Positions 49,800 through 58,206 of a stretch of DNA of 64,000 nucleotides are shown here, piece by piece. A program made the translations under genes and the position numbers. Under the pieces are notes generated by a model, which saw nothing but the letters and a program-made list of their open reading frames with translations, searched no databases and was not told the origin of the DNA. The stretch lies in assembly GCF_016901015.1 (NCBI RefSeq), contig NZ_JAFEUP010000002.1, positions 310,001 through 374,000 on the forward strand, given 5' to 3'. Position 1 is the stretch's first letter; each line of letters begins with the position of its first letter. The stretch comes from Zestomonas insulae (GTDB lineage Bacteria; Pseudomonadota; Gammaproteobacteria; Pseudomonadales; Pseudomonadaceae).

Positions 49800-50102
49800 A
49801 TGTTGCCGCCCATCCCCCACAGCCTGGCGCCGATCACCGCGCAGCAGGACCCGGTCAAGCCGCGTCCCGACGTGCCGCCGGTGACGCCCGCGCAAGCCGG
49901 GGCCGGCGGCGATGGCGTCGGCCTCAAGCAGCGCGACCCGCAGGAAGAGGTCGAGCGCCAGCTGGAGCGCCAACGCGACCAGCAGCGCCGCCGCCAGCGC
50001 TACACCCCCGAGCAGTTGGCCGCCGGCGAGGTCGCCGAGGAGGACCGTGACCTGCTCGAGTACCTGCCGCGCCCGGGCTTGTGGGTGGATGTCGAGGTCT
50101 GA
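49800..50102 (+). CDS. Conserved small hypothetical protein with charged helix
   Basis: A 100-residue protein: Pro-rich N-terminus (MLPPIPHSLAPITAQQDPVK), a charged helix (QEEVERQLERQRDQQRRRQRY) and the end EYLPRPGLWVDVEV. No domain known, but the charged helix and final LWVDVEV look like a real protein; P. aeruginosa has a comparable gene between rapA and alkB, from memory. The alternative frame starting at 49790 has a better AGGAGG but codes a low-complexity Arg/Ala chain and is rejected. 3 bp before the alkB start, so co-transcribed. Confidence 0.72.
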   Translation: MLPPIPHSLAPITAQQDPVKPRPDVPPVTPAQAGAGGDGVGLKQRDPQEEVERQLERQRDQQRRRQRYTPEQLAAGEVAEEDRDLLEYLPRPGLWVDVEV

Positions 50103-50105
50103 GCC

Positions 50106-50708
50106 GTGAGCCTGTTCGCCGAGTGTCCGCTGACCCTGGCCGATGCCGAGTTGCGCTACCTGCCCGGCTGGGTTGCCGCCGCCGAGGCCGACCAGTGGCT
50201 GCAGGCGTTGCTGGCGCAGACCCCCTGGGAGCAGCCGCAGGTGTTCCTGCACGGACGCCACTACCCGGTGCCGCGCCTGGTCGCCTGGTACGGCGATCAA
50301 GAGGCGCGCTATCGCTACTCCGGGCTGATCCACACGCCGCTGCCGTGGACCCCACTGCTCACTGAGATCCGCCGGCGTGTCGCAGCCGAGTGCGGCCAGC
50401 CGCTCAACGGCGCGCTGCTCAACTATTACCGCGATGGCCAGGACTCGATGGGCTGGCACAGCGACGACGAACCCGAGCTCGGCGAGCAGCCGCTGGTCGC
50501 CTCGCTCAACCTCGGCGGCGCCCGGCGCTTCGACCTGCGCCGCAAGGGCTCGACGCGCATCGAGCATTCGCTGCAGTTGGAGCACGGCGCGCTGCTGGTC
50601 ATGGCCGGCGCAACCCAGCATTATTGGCAGCATCAAGTGGCGAAGACGCGCAGCCCCTGCGCGCCCCGTCTGAACCTGACCTTCCGCCTGATCCGGTCGC
50701 CCGCATGA
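50106..50708 (+). CDS. alkB: AlkB-type 2-oxoglutarate/Fe(II)-dependent DNA/RNA dealkylase
   Basis: A 200-residue Fe(II)/2-oxoglutarate dioxygenase of the AlkB family (closer to the ALKBH2/3-like group than to the E. coli Ada operon AlkB). It repairs N-alkylated bases by oxidative demethylation. GWHSDDEPELG holds the H-x-D iron ligands, and YWQHQVAKT the second histidine. RLNLTFRLIR has the 2-oxoglutarate-binding arginines (R-x5-R). The start is GTG 50106. Immediately followed by the small basic gene with an ATGA overlap. Confidence 0.92.
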   Translation: MSLFAECPLTLADAELRYLPGWVAAAEADQWLQALLAQTPWEQPQVFLHGRHYPVPRLVAWYGDQEARYRYSGLIHTPLPWTPLLTEIRRRVAAECGQPLNGALLNYYRDGQDSMGWHSDDEPELGEQPLVASLNLGGARRFDLRRKGSTRIEHSLQLEHGALLVMAGATQHYWQHQVAKTRSPCAPRLNLTFRLIRSPA

Positions 50709-50863
50709 GCACAGATGACAAGCTGATCGATTTCAGCGCCGAGCGCGGCAAGCGCATCCACGACATCAACGACAAGCGCCTCGACGAGATGCGCCAGGCC
50801 TTCGAGCGTGCCTTGCCGCTGCCGAAGGTGAAGAAGAAGGCCAAGAAGCCGAAGAAGCGCTGA
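50705..50863 (+). CDS. Small basic hypothetical protein coupled to alkB
   Basis: A 52-residue protein with MSTDDKLIDFSAERGKRIHDINDKRLDEMRQAFERALP (acidic/basic helix) and a Lys-rich end (KVKKKAKKPKKR). No motif. It overlaps the alkB stop by ATGA, so translation is coupled. The basic tail may bind nucleic acid, which is inference. It is short, but the overlap and composition support it. Confidence 0.65.
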   Translation: MSTDDKLIDFSAERGKRIHDINDKRLDEMRQAFERALPLPKVKKKAKKPKKR

Positions 50864-50978
50864 TCCGCCGTTCCTGATGCCGCCGGCGTGGCGTACGTCA
50901 GTACGCTGCTTTCCGGCACGCTGCTGGCCGAGTCCTCATTCCCTTCATAAAGACGCATCGCACCCGCCGCCGAGCCGC

Positions 50979-51144
50979 TAGGGGCGAATTAGTCGGCTGC
51001 GCCCATCGCGGATAAATCCGCTCCTACAGGGCGCGGTGCAACGGTCACGCCACTGAGGTGGCGCCCAGCCCCCGATCCCGTAGGCGCAAATTCATTCGCG
51101 ATAGCCGGCAGCTCCGGTCGTGGATAAATCCGTTCCTGCACGGG
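50979..51144. repeat. Cluster of Pseudomonas REP elements
   Basis: Four REP-type copies in alternating orientation: a degenerate reverse copy near 50979-50996 (TAGGGGCGAATTAGTC), a forward copy at 51005-51031 (CGGATAAATCCGCTCCTACA), a reverse copy at 51079-51102 (CGTAGGCGCAAATTCATTCG) and a forward copy at 51117-51144 (GTGGATAAATCCGTTCCTGC). The conserved core is GGATAAATCCGYTCCT. They form two inverted pairs (REPIN-like). A short direct repeat TGCAACGGT follows the two forward copies. The 450-bp gap 50864-51313 otherwise holds only the ANR promoter. Confidence 0.85.
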
Positions 51145-51232
51145 CGTCATGCAACGGTTGAACAGGAATCATCGGCCGCCTCGCCATCAGCTGCGGCGGG
51201 CTGCCGCACCCGCAAATGGAGTGCGGCGACTA

Positions 51233-51274
51233 TTGATCCAGATCAATTTTCCCCAAGGCGATCGCGAGTACCTT
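51233..51274 (+). promoter_or_regulatory. ANR/FNR box and -10 element (class II promoter) upstream of the ccoM-like gene
   Basis: TTGATCCAGATCAA (51233-51246) is a perfect FNR/ANR consensus TTGAT-N4-ATCAA. TACCTT (51269-51274) lies with its centre 32 bp from the box centre. That spacing puts the box at about -41.5 from the start of transcription near 51281, the layout of an FNR-type class II activated promoter. Low oxygen should induce the gene. Confidence 0.85.
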
Positions 51275-51313
51275 GAACCCATCGAATCAAGAACACCGAT
51301 GAGGAGGGCGAAA

Positions 51314-51424
51314 ATGTTCATGGATCATGCAGTTCTGGCAGGTATCGGTACGGTTCTGCTGATGTGCGCGTTTTTCGGCGGCGTCGGCTACTTCATCTGG
51401 AGCGACTCGCACAAACACAGCTAG
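51314..51424 (+). CDS. ccoM: CcoM-like small subunit of cbb3 cytochrome oxidase
   Basis: A 36-residue protein with a single transmembrane helix (DHAVLAGIGTVLLMCAFFGGVGYFIW) and the C-terminal SDSHKHS. Length, helix and tail closely resemble the CcoM subunit described for Pseudomonas stutzeri cbb3 oxidase, which packs beside the catalytic subunit and aids assembly. GAGGAGGG lies 6 nt before the ATG. The perfect ANR box upstream fits micro-aerobic control as for the cco operons. The cco genes themselves are not in the window. The exact alignment to CcoM is from memory. Confidence 0.78.
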   Translation: MFMDHAVLAGIGTVLLMCAFFGGVGYFIWSDSHKHS

Positions 51425-51454
51425 TCGTTTCACACAGGGCACGCAAGGCAACTT

Positions 51455-51480
51455 GGGCGACTTCGGTCGCCCTTTTTTTT
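51455..51480 (+). terminator. Strong terminator after the ccoM-like gene
   Basis: GGGCGAC (51455-51461), TTCG tetraloop, GTCGCCC (51466-51472), then eight T residues. Confidence 0.95.
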
Positions 51481-51546
51481 GCCTGCGCGAAAGGCGGGTA
51501 AATGCAGGAGCGGACGGGCGCCGCTCCTGTGCTGCAGGTGCTGCGA

Positions 51547-52017
51547 TCAGCCGATGGTGATCGGCGGCAGCTCGGCGGTGGTGACAGTCTGCAGGCTGCG
51601 CGGAGCGAGGATTTCCGCGGCGCCGTCGACCACCAGTTCGTCGTTCTGGTTGAACACTCGGGTGGCGATCTTGACGCGGAACTTCGGCAGCTTCTCGAGG
51701 ATTTCCAGGCGCACGGTCAGGGTGTCGCCGAATTTCACCGGACGGGTGAAGCTCATGGTCTGGCCAATGTAGATGGTGCCCGGACCCGGCAGGGTGCTGG
51801 CGACCGCCGCGCTGATCAGCGCACCGCTGAACATGCCGTGGGCGATGCGCTCCTTGAACGGCGTGCCGGCGGCGTACTCGGCGTCCAGGTGCACCGGGTT
51901 GTGGTCGCCGGACAGCGCGGCGAACAGCTGGATGTCGCGCTCTTCGACGGTCTTGCTGTAGCTGGCGGTCTGGCCGATTTCCAGGCTGTCATACGGAACG
52001 TTGGTGATCTGCGGCAT
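51547..52017 (-). CDS. phaJ: (R)-specific enoyl-CoA hydratase PhaJ
   Basis: PhaJ hydrates trans-2-enoyl-CoA to (R)-3-hydroxyacyl-CoA, linking beta-oxidation to PHA synthesis. The 156-residue MaoC-type hotdog protein contains ALSGDHNPVHLDAEYAAGTPFKERIAHGM, in which the Asp and His of SGDHNPVHLD are the catalytic pair. LPGPGTIYIGQTMSFTRPVKFGD follows, and ELPPITIG ends it. It matches my memory of P. aeruginosa PhaJ1, also 156 residues. ATG 52017 chosen; the upstream extension lacks a domain. It is opposite in orientation to the next gene, across 422 bp. Confidence 0.92.
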   Translation of the reverse strand: MPQITNVPYDSLEIGQTASYSKTVEERDIQLFAALSGDHNPVHLDAEYAAGTPFKERIAHGMFSGALISAAVASTLPGPGTIYIGQTMSFTRPVKFGDTLTVRLEILEKLPKFRVKIATRVFNQNDELVVDGAAEILAPRSLQTVTTAELPPITIG

Positions 52018-52236
52018 GCGGATTCTCTCTTGTAAGACGGTGACGGTGGGCGCGCCGCCGGAAGCGTCGCGCCGCAAATTGCCCGGGTCTTGTACCACAG
52101 TTGGCCGCGCTCCAGCCTCCTCCGAAGCGGGGGGCTAACTCCTTCTCTTACGCTTCGAACCCGCAGCAGCGATGCGACGCCTCTAGCACGGCCGACAGCG
52201 CGGCGATCCGCCGGAAAGGGGAGCGGTCTTGCCGGG

Positions 52237-52311
52237 TAATTCATATATTCAATTAAGTTTTGTAAGTAAAAGAAATAATTATTTATTTGGCATATGTCAG
52301 CGGCCTAGAGT
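52237..52311 (+). promoter_or_regulatory. AT-rich promoter region of the serine acetyltransferase gene
   Basis: Positions 52237-52288 hold 52 nt with only 6 G/C, exceptional in this ~65% GC region. TTATTT (52283-52288), a 17-bp spacer and TAGAGT (52306-52311) form a candidate promoter whose -35 is poor. AT-rich tracts covering the -35 are typical of CysB-activated promoters, so CysB control is a reasonable guess but no CysB consensus can be read. The rest of the 52018-52439 gap shows nothing else clear. Confidence 0.5.
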
Positions 52312-52439
52312 GGCCGGCAACAAGGCGCGGCCTCACCCGGTGTCCACGCCGGTCACGCGGTAGCTCGCTGTGCAGTGCTGCGCGCACGTTCTTTAATGAT
52401 CTGGGCGGACCGCCTGCATGCGGCCGGCAAGGAGCCTGT

Positions 52440-53417
<978 letters not shown>

Positions 53418-53454
53418 CTCCGCCCCGGCTCCAACGCTCCGCCGCGCAAAAACC

Positions 53455-53486
53455 AAGCCCCCGGCTGACAAGGCCGGGGGCTTTTG
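53455..53486. terminator. Terminator between the serine acetyltransferase gene and the ABC operon
   Basis: AAGCCCCCGGC (53455-53465) pairs with GCCGGGGGCTT (53473-53483) around TGACAAG, with TT after it and an A-run to the left, so it can act in both directions. Confidence 0.9.
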
Positions 53487-53498
53487 GGTTGCGGGGGC

Positions 53499-54293
53499 TC
53501 AGGCGCCGGTCAGCTCGGCGAGCAGCTCGTTCTTCAGCTGCTGCAAACGCGGCGAGTGGCGCTCGCGCGGGTGCGGCAGGTCGACCTGCACCTCATGCTT
53601 GATGCGCCCCGGGCGGGCGTCCATGACCACCACCCGGTCGCCGAGGTACAGCGCTTCCTCGACGTCGTGGGTGACCATGATCATGGTGCTGCGCTGCTGC
53701 ACCCAGATGCGCTGCAGCTCGCGCTGCAGATGCACGCGGGTCAGCGCGTCGAGGGCGCCGAACGGTTCGTCGAGCAGCAGCACCTTGGGCTTGGTGATCA
53801 GCGCCCGGGCGATCGCCGCGCGCTGCGCCATGCCGCCGGAGAGCTGGTGCGGGTAGGCCTTCTCGAAGCCGGTCAGGTTGACCAGCGCGAGGTGCTCGGC
53901 GACTAGCTCGGCCTTTTCCTTCTTGCCGAGGCGCTGGTTCTTCAGTGCCAGGGCGACGTTCTCCTCGACGGTCTTCCAGGGGAACAGCCGGTGGTCCTGG
54001 AACACGATGCCGCGTTCCAGGCTGGTGCCGGCGATGGGCTGGCCGTCGAGCAGGATGTCGCCGTCGTACTCGCTCTCCAGGCCGACGATCAGGCGCAGCA
54101 GCGAGGATTTGCCGCAGCCGCTGGCGCCGACGATGCTGACGAACTCGCCCGGCAGCACCTGCAGGTCGATGTTCTCCAGCACCGGCAGGCGCTGCTCGTC
54201 GATCCGGTACTGCTTGCTCAGGTTGCGCACCTGCAGGGCCCCGGGTTGGCGCACCACGGCGCCGATCAATTGCTGGTCAAGAATGGCAGTCAT
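53499..54293 (-). CDS. SsuB/TauB-type ABC transporter ATPase
   Basis: A 264-residue nitrate/sulfonate/taurine-type ABC ATPase. GASGCGKSSLLRLI (Walker A, about 55-68), QLSGGMAQRAAIARALI (signature) and LLLDEPFGALDALTRVHLQ (Walker B, D-loop) are intact, and VTHDVEEALYLGDRV is the H-loop. FQDHRLFPWKTVEEN is the Q-loop region typical of SsuB. ATG 54293 follows a modest AAGG site; a GTG lies one codon earlier. Last gene of the sulfur operon; the permeases precede it, 13 bp away. Confidence 0.92.
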   Translation of the reverse strand: MTAILDQQLIGAVVRQPGALQVRNLSKQYRIDEQRLPVLENIDLQVLPGEFVSIVGASGCGKSSLLRLIVGLESEYDGDILLDGQPIAGTSLERGIVFQDHRLFPWKTVEENVALALKNQRLGKKEKAELVAEHLALVNLTGFEKAYPHQLSGGMAQRAAIARALITKPKVLLLDEPFGALDALTRVHLQRELQRIWVQQRSTMIMVTHDVEEALYLGDRVVVMDARPGRIKHEVQVDLPHPRERHSPRLQQLKNELLAELTGA

Positions 54294-54305
54294 CACGGGT
54301 CACCT

Positions 54306-55076
54306 TTAACGAAGATTGCGCCAGCGCAGCAGATGGCGGCTGAAGCGGGAAAATGCCTGGTTCATGGCGTAACCGAGCAGGCCGATGCACAGCACGCCGA
54401 TCACTACGACTTCCATGCGCGAGCCGGTTTCGGCGTTCATCATCAGGTTGCCGAGGCCCATGCCGGTGGACAGGAACAGCTCGCAACCGACCGAGCTGAC
54501 CCAGGCGAACGCCAGGGCGTGCAGCACGCCGTTGGACAGGCTCGGCAGCGCACTGGGCAGCAGCACCTGGGTGAACTGCTGCAGCGGGGTCAGGGCGTAG
54601 ACCCGACCGACTTCGCGGTAGCGCAGCTCGACGTGGCTGAAGCCCTCGAAGGTGTTCAGGGTCATCGGGTAGAAGGCCGCCAGCGAGACGATCAGCACCT
54701 TGGAGAACTCGCCGCTGCCGAACCACAGGGCCAACAGCGGAATCAGGCCGAGGATCGGTACCTGGCGCAGGGTGTGGTAGAGCGGCGCGAGCAGGCGTTC
54801 GGCGACCTTCGACAGGGCCATCAGCGCGCCGACCGCGAAGCCGGCGAGCACCCCGTAGAGCAGGCCCAGGCAAGTGCGCTGCAGGCTCGCCCAGGTGCTC
54901 AGCCACAGCTCGCCGCTGGCCAGCAACTCGCTGAGGCCGGCGCCGATCTGGCTGAGCGGGACGAAGGCGTAGGCATGGCTGGCGCCCTGCCGCGAGGCGA
55001 ACTCCCAGGCGGCGACCAGCAGCAACGGCAGCAGCAGGCCGCGCAGAGGTTTGAGGTAACGCGTGACAGTACTCAT
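54306..55076 (-). CDS. SsuC/TauC-type ABC permease 1
   Basis: A 256-residue membrane protein with six helices, starting MSTVTRYLKPLRGLLLPLLLVAAWEF. The EAA loop equivalent is EGFSHVELRYREVGRVYALTPLQQFTQVLLPSALPSLSNGVLHAL, which contacts the ATPase. LYHTLRQVPILGLIPLLALWFGSGEFSKVLIVSLAAFYP is the typical SsuC core. It overlaps the start of permease 2's stop by ATGA (55073-55076), so the two permeases are coupled and probably form a heterodimer. Confidence 0.9.
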   Translation of the reverse strand: MSTVTRYLKPLRGLLLPLLLVAAWEFASRQGASHAYAFVPLSQIGAGLSELLASGELWLSTWASLQRTCLGLLYGVLAGFAVGALMALSKVAERLLAPLYHTLRQVPILGLIPLLALWFGSGEFSKVLIVSLAAFYPMTLNTFEGFSHVELRYREVGRVYALTPLQQFTQVLLPSALPSLSNGVLHALAFAWVSSVGCELFLSTGMGLGNLMMNAETGSRMEVVVIGVLCIGLLGYAMNQAFSRFSRHLLRWRNLR

Positions 55077-55834
55077 GAGCGCGGTTTCCAACGGAACAGA
55101 CGTTTTTCCAGGAGGCGGAAGCCATAGTCGAGGGTGAAGCCGATCAGTCCGGTGACCAGCACGCCGACCATCACCACGTCGATGCGCATCATCTGCCGGC
55201 TCATCTCGATCATCTGCCCGAGGCCGCTGTCGGCGGCCAGCAACTCGGCGGCGACCAGCACCATCCAGGCGCGGCTGAGGCTGATGCGCAGGCCGGTGAC
55301 GATCGGCGGCGCGGCGGCCGGGAAGGCCACGTCCTTGAGCAGGCTGCTCAGCGGCAGGCGGTATACGCTGGCGACATCGAAGTAGCTGCGCGGGATGCCC
55401 TTGACGCCCTCGCTGGCGGCCAGGGCCACCGGGAAAAACGCCGCCTTGGTGACGATCAGGATCTTGAAGGTCTCCTCGACGCCGAAGAACAGGATGAACA
55501 TCGGGATCAGCGCGATCGACGGAATCTGCCGCAGGGTATGGAACAGCGGCGCGCAGTAGGCCTCGACGTTCTTCGACAGGGCCATCGCGGTGCCGAACAG
55601 CAGGCCGCCCAGCGCACCGATGGAGAAGCCGATGGCCAGGCGCGACAGGCTGTTCTGCAGGTGCTCGCGCAGCTCGCCGCTGCCGAGCAGTTCGACGAAC
55701 GCCTCGTAGACGTGCTGCGGCGGCACCAGCAACTGGGTGGGGAACCAGCCGGCGTTGGCCACCAGCGCCCAGGCCAGCAGCACGACGAACGGCGAGATCA
55801 GCCAGCTCAGGCGGTTGAAGGAAAGGGTGAGCAT
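55073..55834 (-). CDS. SsuC/TauC-type ABC permease 2
   Basis: A 253-residue homologue of permease 1, also with six helices: MLTLSFNRLSWLISPFVVLLAWALVANAGWFP, FHTLRQIPSIALIPMFILFFGVEETFKILIVTKAAFFP and an EAA loop ASEGVKGIPRSYFDVASVYRLPLSSLLKDVAFPAAAPPIVTGLRI. Two different permeases suggest a heterodimeric pore. Start at 55834, 2 bp after the MFS stop; its own end overlaps permease 1. Confidence 0.9.
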   Translation of the reverse strand: MLTLSFNRLSWLISPFVVLLAWALVANAGWFPTQLLVPPQHVYEAFVELLGSGELREHLQNSLSRLAIGFSIGALGGLLFGTAMALSKNVEAYCAPLFHTLRQIPSIALIPMFILFFGVEETFKILIVTKAAFFPVALAASEGVKGIPRSYFDVASVYRLPLSSLLKDVAFPAAAPPIVTGLRISLSRAWMVLVAAELLAADSGLGQMIEMSRQMMRIDVVMVGVLVTGLIGFTLDYGFRLLEKRLFRWKPRS

Positions 55835-55836
55835 GC

Positions 55837-57048
55837 TTAGCCCTCCAGAGCGACGGCGGATGGGAGCCGGCGTTGCTTGCGCAGCCAGCAGAACAGGGCG
55901 GCCAGCAGTACCAGCGGCATCCAGCAGAGGAACAGGTTGCCGAGCCCAACCAGCTGGCTGATCACCCCGCCGAGCAGCGCGCCGGAGAAGCCGCCGAGCA
56001 TCCCGGCCAGGTTGAACAGCCCGGAGATCTTGCTTTTGTCGACGCTGTGCTCGCCGAGCTGGGCCATGTTGACCAGGTGGATCAGCGCCGCCGCCGCACT
56101 CAGCAGCACCCCGCCGGCGGCCAGCAGCCAGTAGCCGTGGGCGCTGCCGAGCAGCAGCAGGCCGAGCAGCGCGGCGCTCAGGCTGGCGATGTAGGCGAAG
56201 CGACGACCGCTGCGCTCGACCAGGTAGCCGAAGCCGAACAGCGCCACCACCGAGGCCAGGCCCTGGATCATCACCAGGCTCACCGCCTGGTTCTGCGACA
56301 GCTGGGCGACGTCCATGGCGAGCAGGATGATGAAGGTGCCGAACAGCGCGTTGGTGGCCCCGGACAGCAGCTCGATCAGGCAGCTCTCGGCGATCTCGAC
56401 GTGTGCGAGCATGGCCTTGACCTGGGCGAAGATGCCGCCCAGTTCGTCGGCCGCATCGGCGTCAACCGGGACGATCTGCTCCCCCTCCCAGAAGCCCAGG
56501 CTGTACACCGCCATCAGGCCGAAGCACAGGCCGATCACCACGAAGCCGAAGGTGAAGCCGCTGCTGCCGCTCAGCCAGTTGCCCAGCAGCGGGCCGAGCA
56601 GGCCCATGCCGAGGGTCAGCGAGCCGCGGTACCAGCCGGCCTTGTCGTTGCCGATGCGTTTCAGCTGGCGCAGGAACGCGCTGTTCATGGCGACGATGCG
56701 GAACGGGATGCACAGGCCGATCAACAGGCGCGCCACGGCCAGCCAGACCCAGCCGCCGAACAGCGGAATCGCCAGGTTGAGCAGCATCGGCCCGAGGCTG
56801 GCGAGGAAGTACACGCGGCGCGCGCCGTAACGGGCGATGACGAAGCCAGCGGGCAGGGTGAGCAGCACCATGCCCAGCGACTCCATGGCGGCGATGATGC
56901 CGAGCTGCATGGCGTTGGCGCCGATCTCGATGGCGTACAGGGTGGTGATGATCTTCGCCATGCCGATGGTCGCGCCGCTGAACGCGGCGAGCAGCATGAA
57001 GTTGGCGAGGAAGGCGGCGGGTCGCCGCGTGGAATCAGATTGCGACAT
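55837..57048 (-). CDS. MFS transporter within the organosulfur operon
   Basis: A 403-residue major facilitator with about 12 helices. The start MSQSDSTRRPAAFLANFMLLAAFSGATIGMAKIITTLYAIEIGANAMQLG is followed by a motif-A-like LPAGFVIARYGARRVYFLASLG. A second-half PVERSGRR-type loop (LVERSGRRFAYIASLS) is also present. It overlaps the end of the first DszB-like gene by 14 nt, so it belongs to the operon. It may export an end product or import an alternative organosulfur source. The longer upstream reading lies inside that gene and is rejected. Confidence 0.85.
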   Translation of the reverse strand: MSQSDSTRRPAAFLANFMLLAAFSGATIGMAKIITTLYAIEIGANAMQLGIIAAMESLGMVLLTLPAGFVIARYGARRVYFLASLGPMLLNLAIPLFGGWVWLAVARLLIGLCIPFRIVAMNSAFLRQLKRIGNDKAGWYRGSLTLGMGLLGPLLGNWLSGSSGFTFGFVVIGLCFGLMAVYSLGFWEGEQIVPVDADAADELGGIFAQVKAMLAHVEIAESCLIELLSGATNALFGTFIILLAMDVAQLSQNQAVSLVMIQGLASVVALFGFGYLVERSGRRFAYIASLSAALLGLLLLGSAHGYWLLAAGGVLLSAAAALIHLVNMAQLGEHSVDKSKISGLFNLAGMLGGFSGALLGGVISQLVGLGNLFLCWMPLVLLAALFCWLRKQRRLPSAVALEG

Positions 57049-58090
57049 TGACCTTCTCCAGCAACTGCTCGAAGGGGCTCGGCTCGATCCAGGCGCGCAC
57101 ATCGAAGCTGCGCGGGATGAATTCCCAGCGCTCGAGAAAATCGGTGAGGTCCTGCAGAGCGACGATCGAGCGCTCGGCGAGGTTGGTCTGCAGGCGCAGG
57201 TGCGCGTCGTCGCCGTAGGCGTTGGCCACCCAGTACTCGCTGGTGTTCAGTTCGCGGGCGAGGAAACGGCGGGTCTCTTCAGGATGCGCCCAGGCCCACT
57301 GCTCGGCACGCAGCACGGTATCGAGGATCAGCACCGCCGCCTCGAAATGGTTGTCGAGCAGCTGCTGGTCGACGGTCAGGGTGCGCGGCGTGCCGATGTT
57401 GGCGCGGATCAGCGGATCGGGGTGCGAGCCGATGTCGGCGACCACGCGCAGGCCGAACTCGTCGGCGATCTGCAGACCGTGCGCGCCCTTGAGGAAGATC
57501 GCGTCGATGTCGCCGCGCAGCAGGCCGATCAGCTCGTTGTTGCGCTTGCGCGCGCGGCTGGCGCCCAAGGTCACCTGGGCGCCGTGGATATGCCGGGTCG
57601 GCTCGTCGCTGTAGCTGCCGCCGTAGGGATAGTCGACCAGCTCGACGTCGCTAACCTGCAGGCCTTCCAGTTTGAGGGCGTTTTCCAGGCCACGGATGGC
57701 TTGGGCGCGGGTGAAATCGATCTGCACGTTGGCCCACTTGGGCAGGCCGAAACGGCGGTTCTTCAAATCACGGATGCTGCTCACCCCGCTGTCGGCGGTG
57801 GTGACGATCAGCTGCACCTCGTCGCTCCACGACAGGCCGAGCACGCGCGTGGCGCGGCCGCTGGCCTTGGCCCAAACGGCCGGAATGTTGCCACCGTGGC
57901 GTACCGAGTTGTGCAGGTGGTGGTCGAAATGCGCCTCGCGCACTTCGCGGTCGGAGGATTCGCGCAGTGCCTGGATGCGCGTGCCGAACGGGCGGAAGGC
58001 TTGTGCCAAACGGCCGGATTCGACGGCGATGCCGAGCCCTGTGGGTACCGGACTGTGGGTGTACCAGAGGGTATCGAGGGAGTGGGTCAT
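57035..58090 (-). CDS. DszB-like protein 1 (Ser in place of catalytic Cys)
   Basis: A 351-residue protein without a signal peptide, of the SsuA/NMT1-like fold. It aligns to Rhodococcus DszB (2'-hydroxybiphenyl-2-sulfinate desulfinase) around THSPVPTGLGIA (residues 11-22, cf. DszB SNCPVPNALLTA), EAHFDHHLHNSVRHGGNIP (52-70) and a typical FGLPKWANVQIDF block. In DszB the triad is Cys27, His60 and Arg70. Here those positions are Ser13, His54 and Arg64, so the nucleophile is replaced (AGT codon). It could be a solute-binding or chaperone-like homologue or use Ser. About 116 bp after the second copy, separated by two hairpins. Annotation pipelines tend to call it an ABC substrate-binding protein. 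Confidence 0.75.
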   Translation of the reverse strand: MTHSLDTLWYTHSPVPTGLGIAVESGRLAQAFRPFGTRIQALRESSDREVREAHFDHHLHNSVRHGGNIPAVWAKASGRATRVLGLSWSDEVQLIVTTADSGVSSIRDLKNRRFGLPKWANVQIDFTRAQAIRGLENALKLEGLQVSDVELVDYPYGGSYSDEPTRHIHGAQVTLGASRARKRNNELIGLLRGDIDAIFLKGAHGLQIADEFGLRVVADIGSHPDPLIRANIGTPRTLTVDQQLLDNHFEAAVLILDTVLRAEQWAWAHPEETRRFLARELNTSEYWVANAYGDDAHLRLQTNLAERSIVALQDLTDFLERWEFIPRSFDVRAWIEPSPFEQLLEKVNVAI

Positions 58091-58125
58091 AAAACTCGTA
58101 ATTCCAGAGATTGCTCGATCTAGTT

Positions 58126-58202
58126 CCCTCTCCCTCCGGGAGAGGGGAAGGTGTTGCCGGTTCTATTCGGACCTTGTCTCCCTCTCCCGGAGGGCGAGGG
58201 GA
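58126..58202. repeat. Paired CCCTCTCCC/GGGAGAGGG hairpins between the DszB-like genes
   Basis: CCCTCTCCC (58126-58134) pairs with GGGAGAGGG (58138-58146). A second, imperfect hairpin of the same sequence lies at 58177-58202 in the opposite sense (CTCCCTCTCCCGG ... GGGCGAGGGGAG). The element type recurs in Pseudomonas and Xanthomonas intergenic regions. It sits in the only sizeable gap inside the operon and may stabilise or process the transcript. Confidence 0.7.
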
Positions 58203-58206
58203 GAAA

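Noticed and set aside
49790-50050. Alternative frame with AGGAGG upstream of 49790
   Set aside because: Codes an Arg/Ala/Pro low-complexity peptide; the frame starting at 49800 has a charged helix and conserved-looking C-terminus.
55873-57051. 392-codon plus-strand Gln/Ala-rich frame
   Set aside because: Antisense to the MFS gene of the sulfur operon; no domain.
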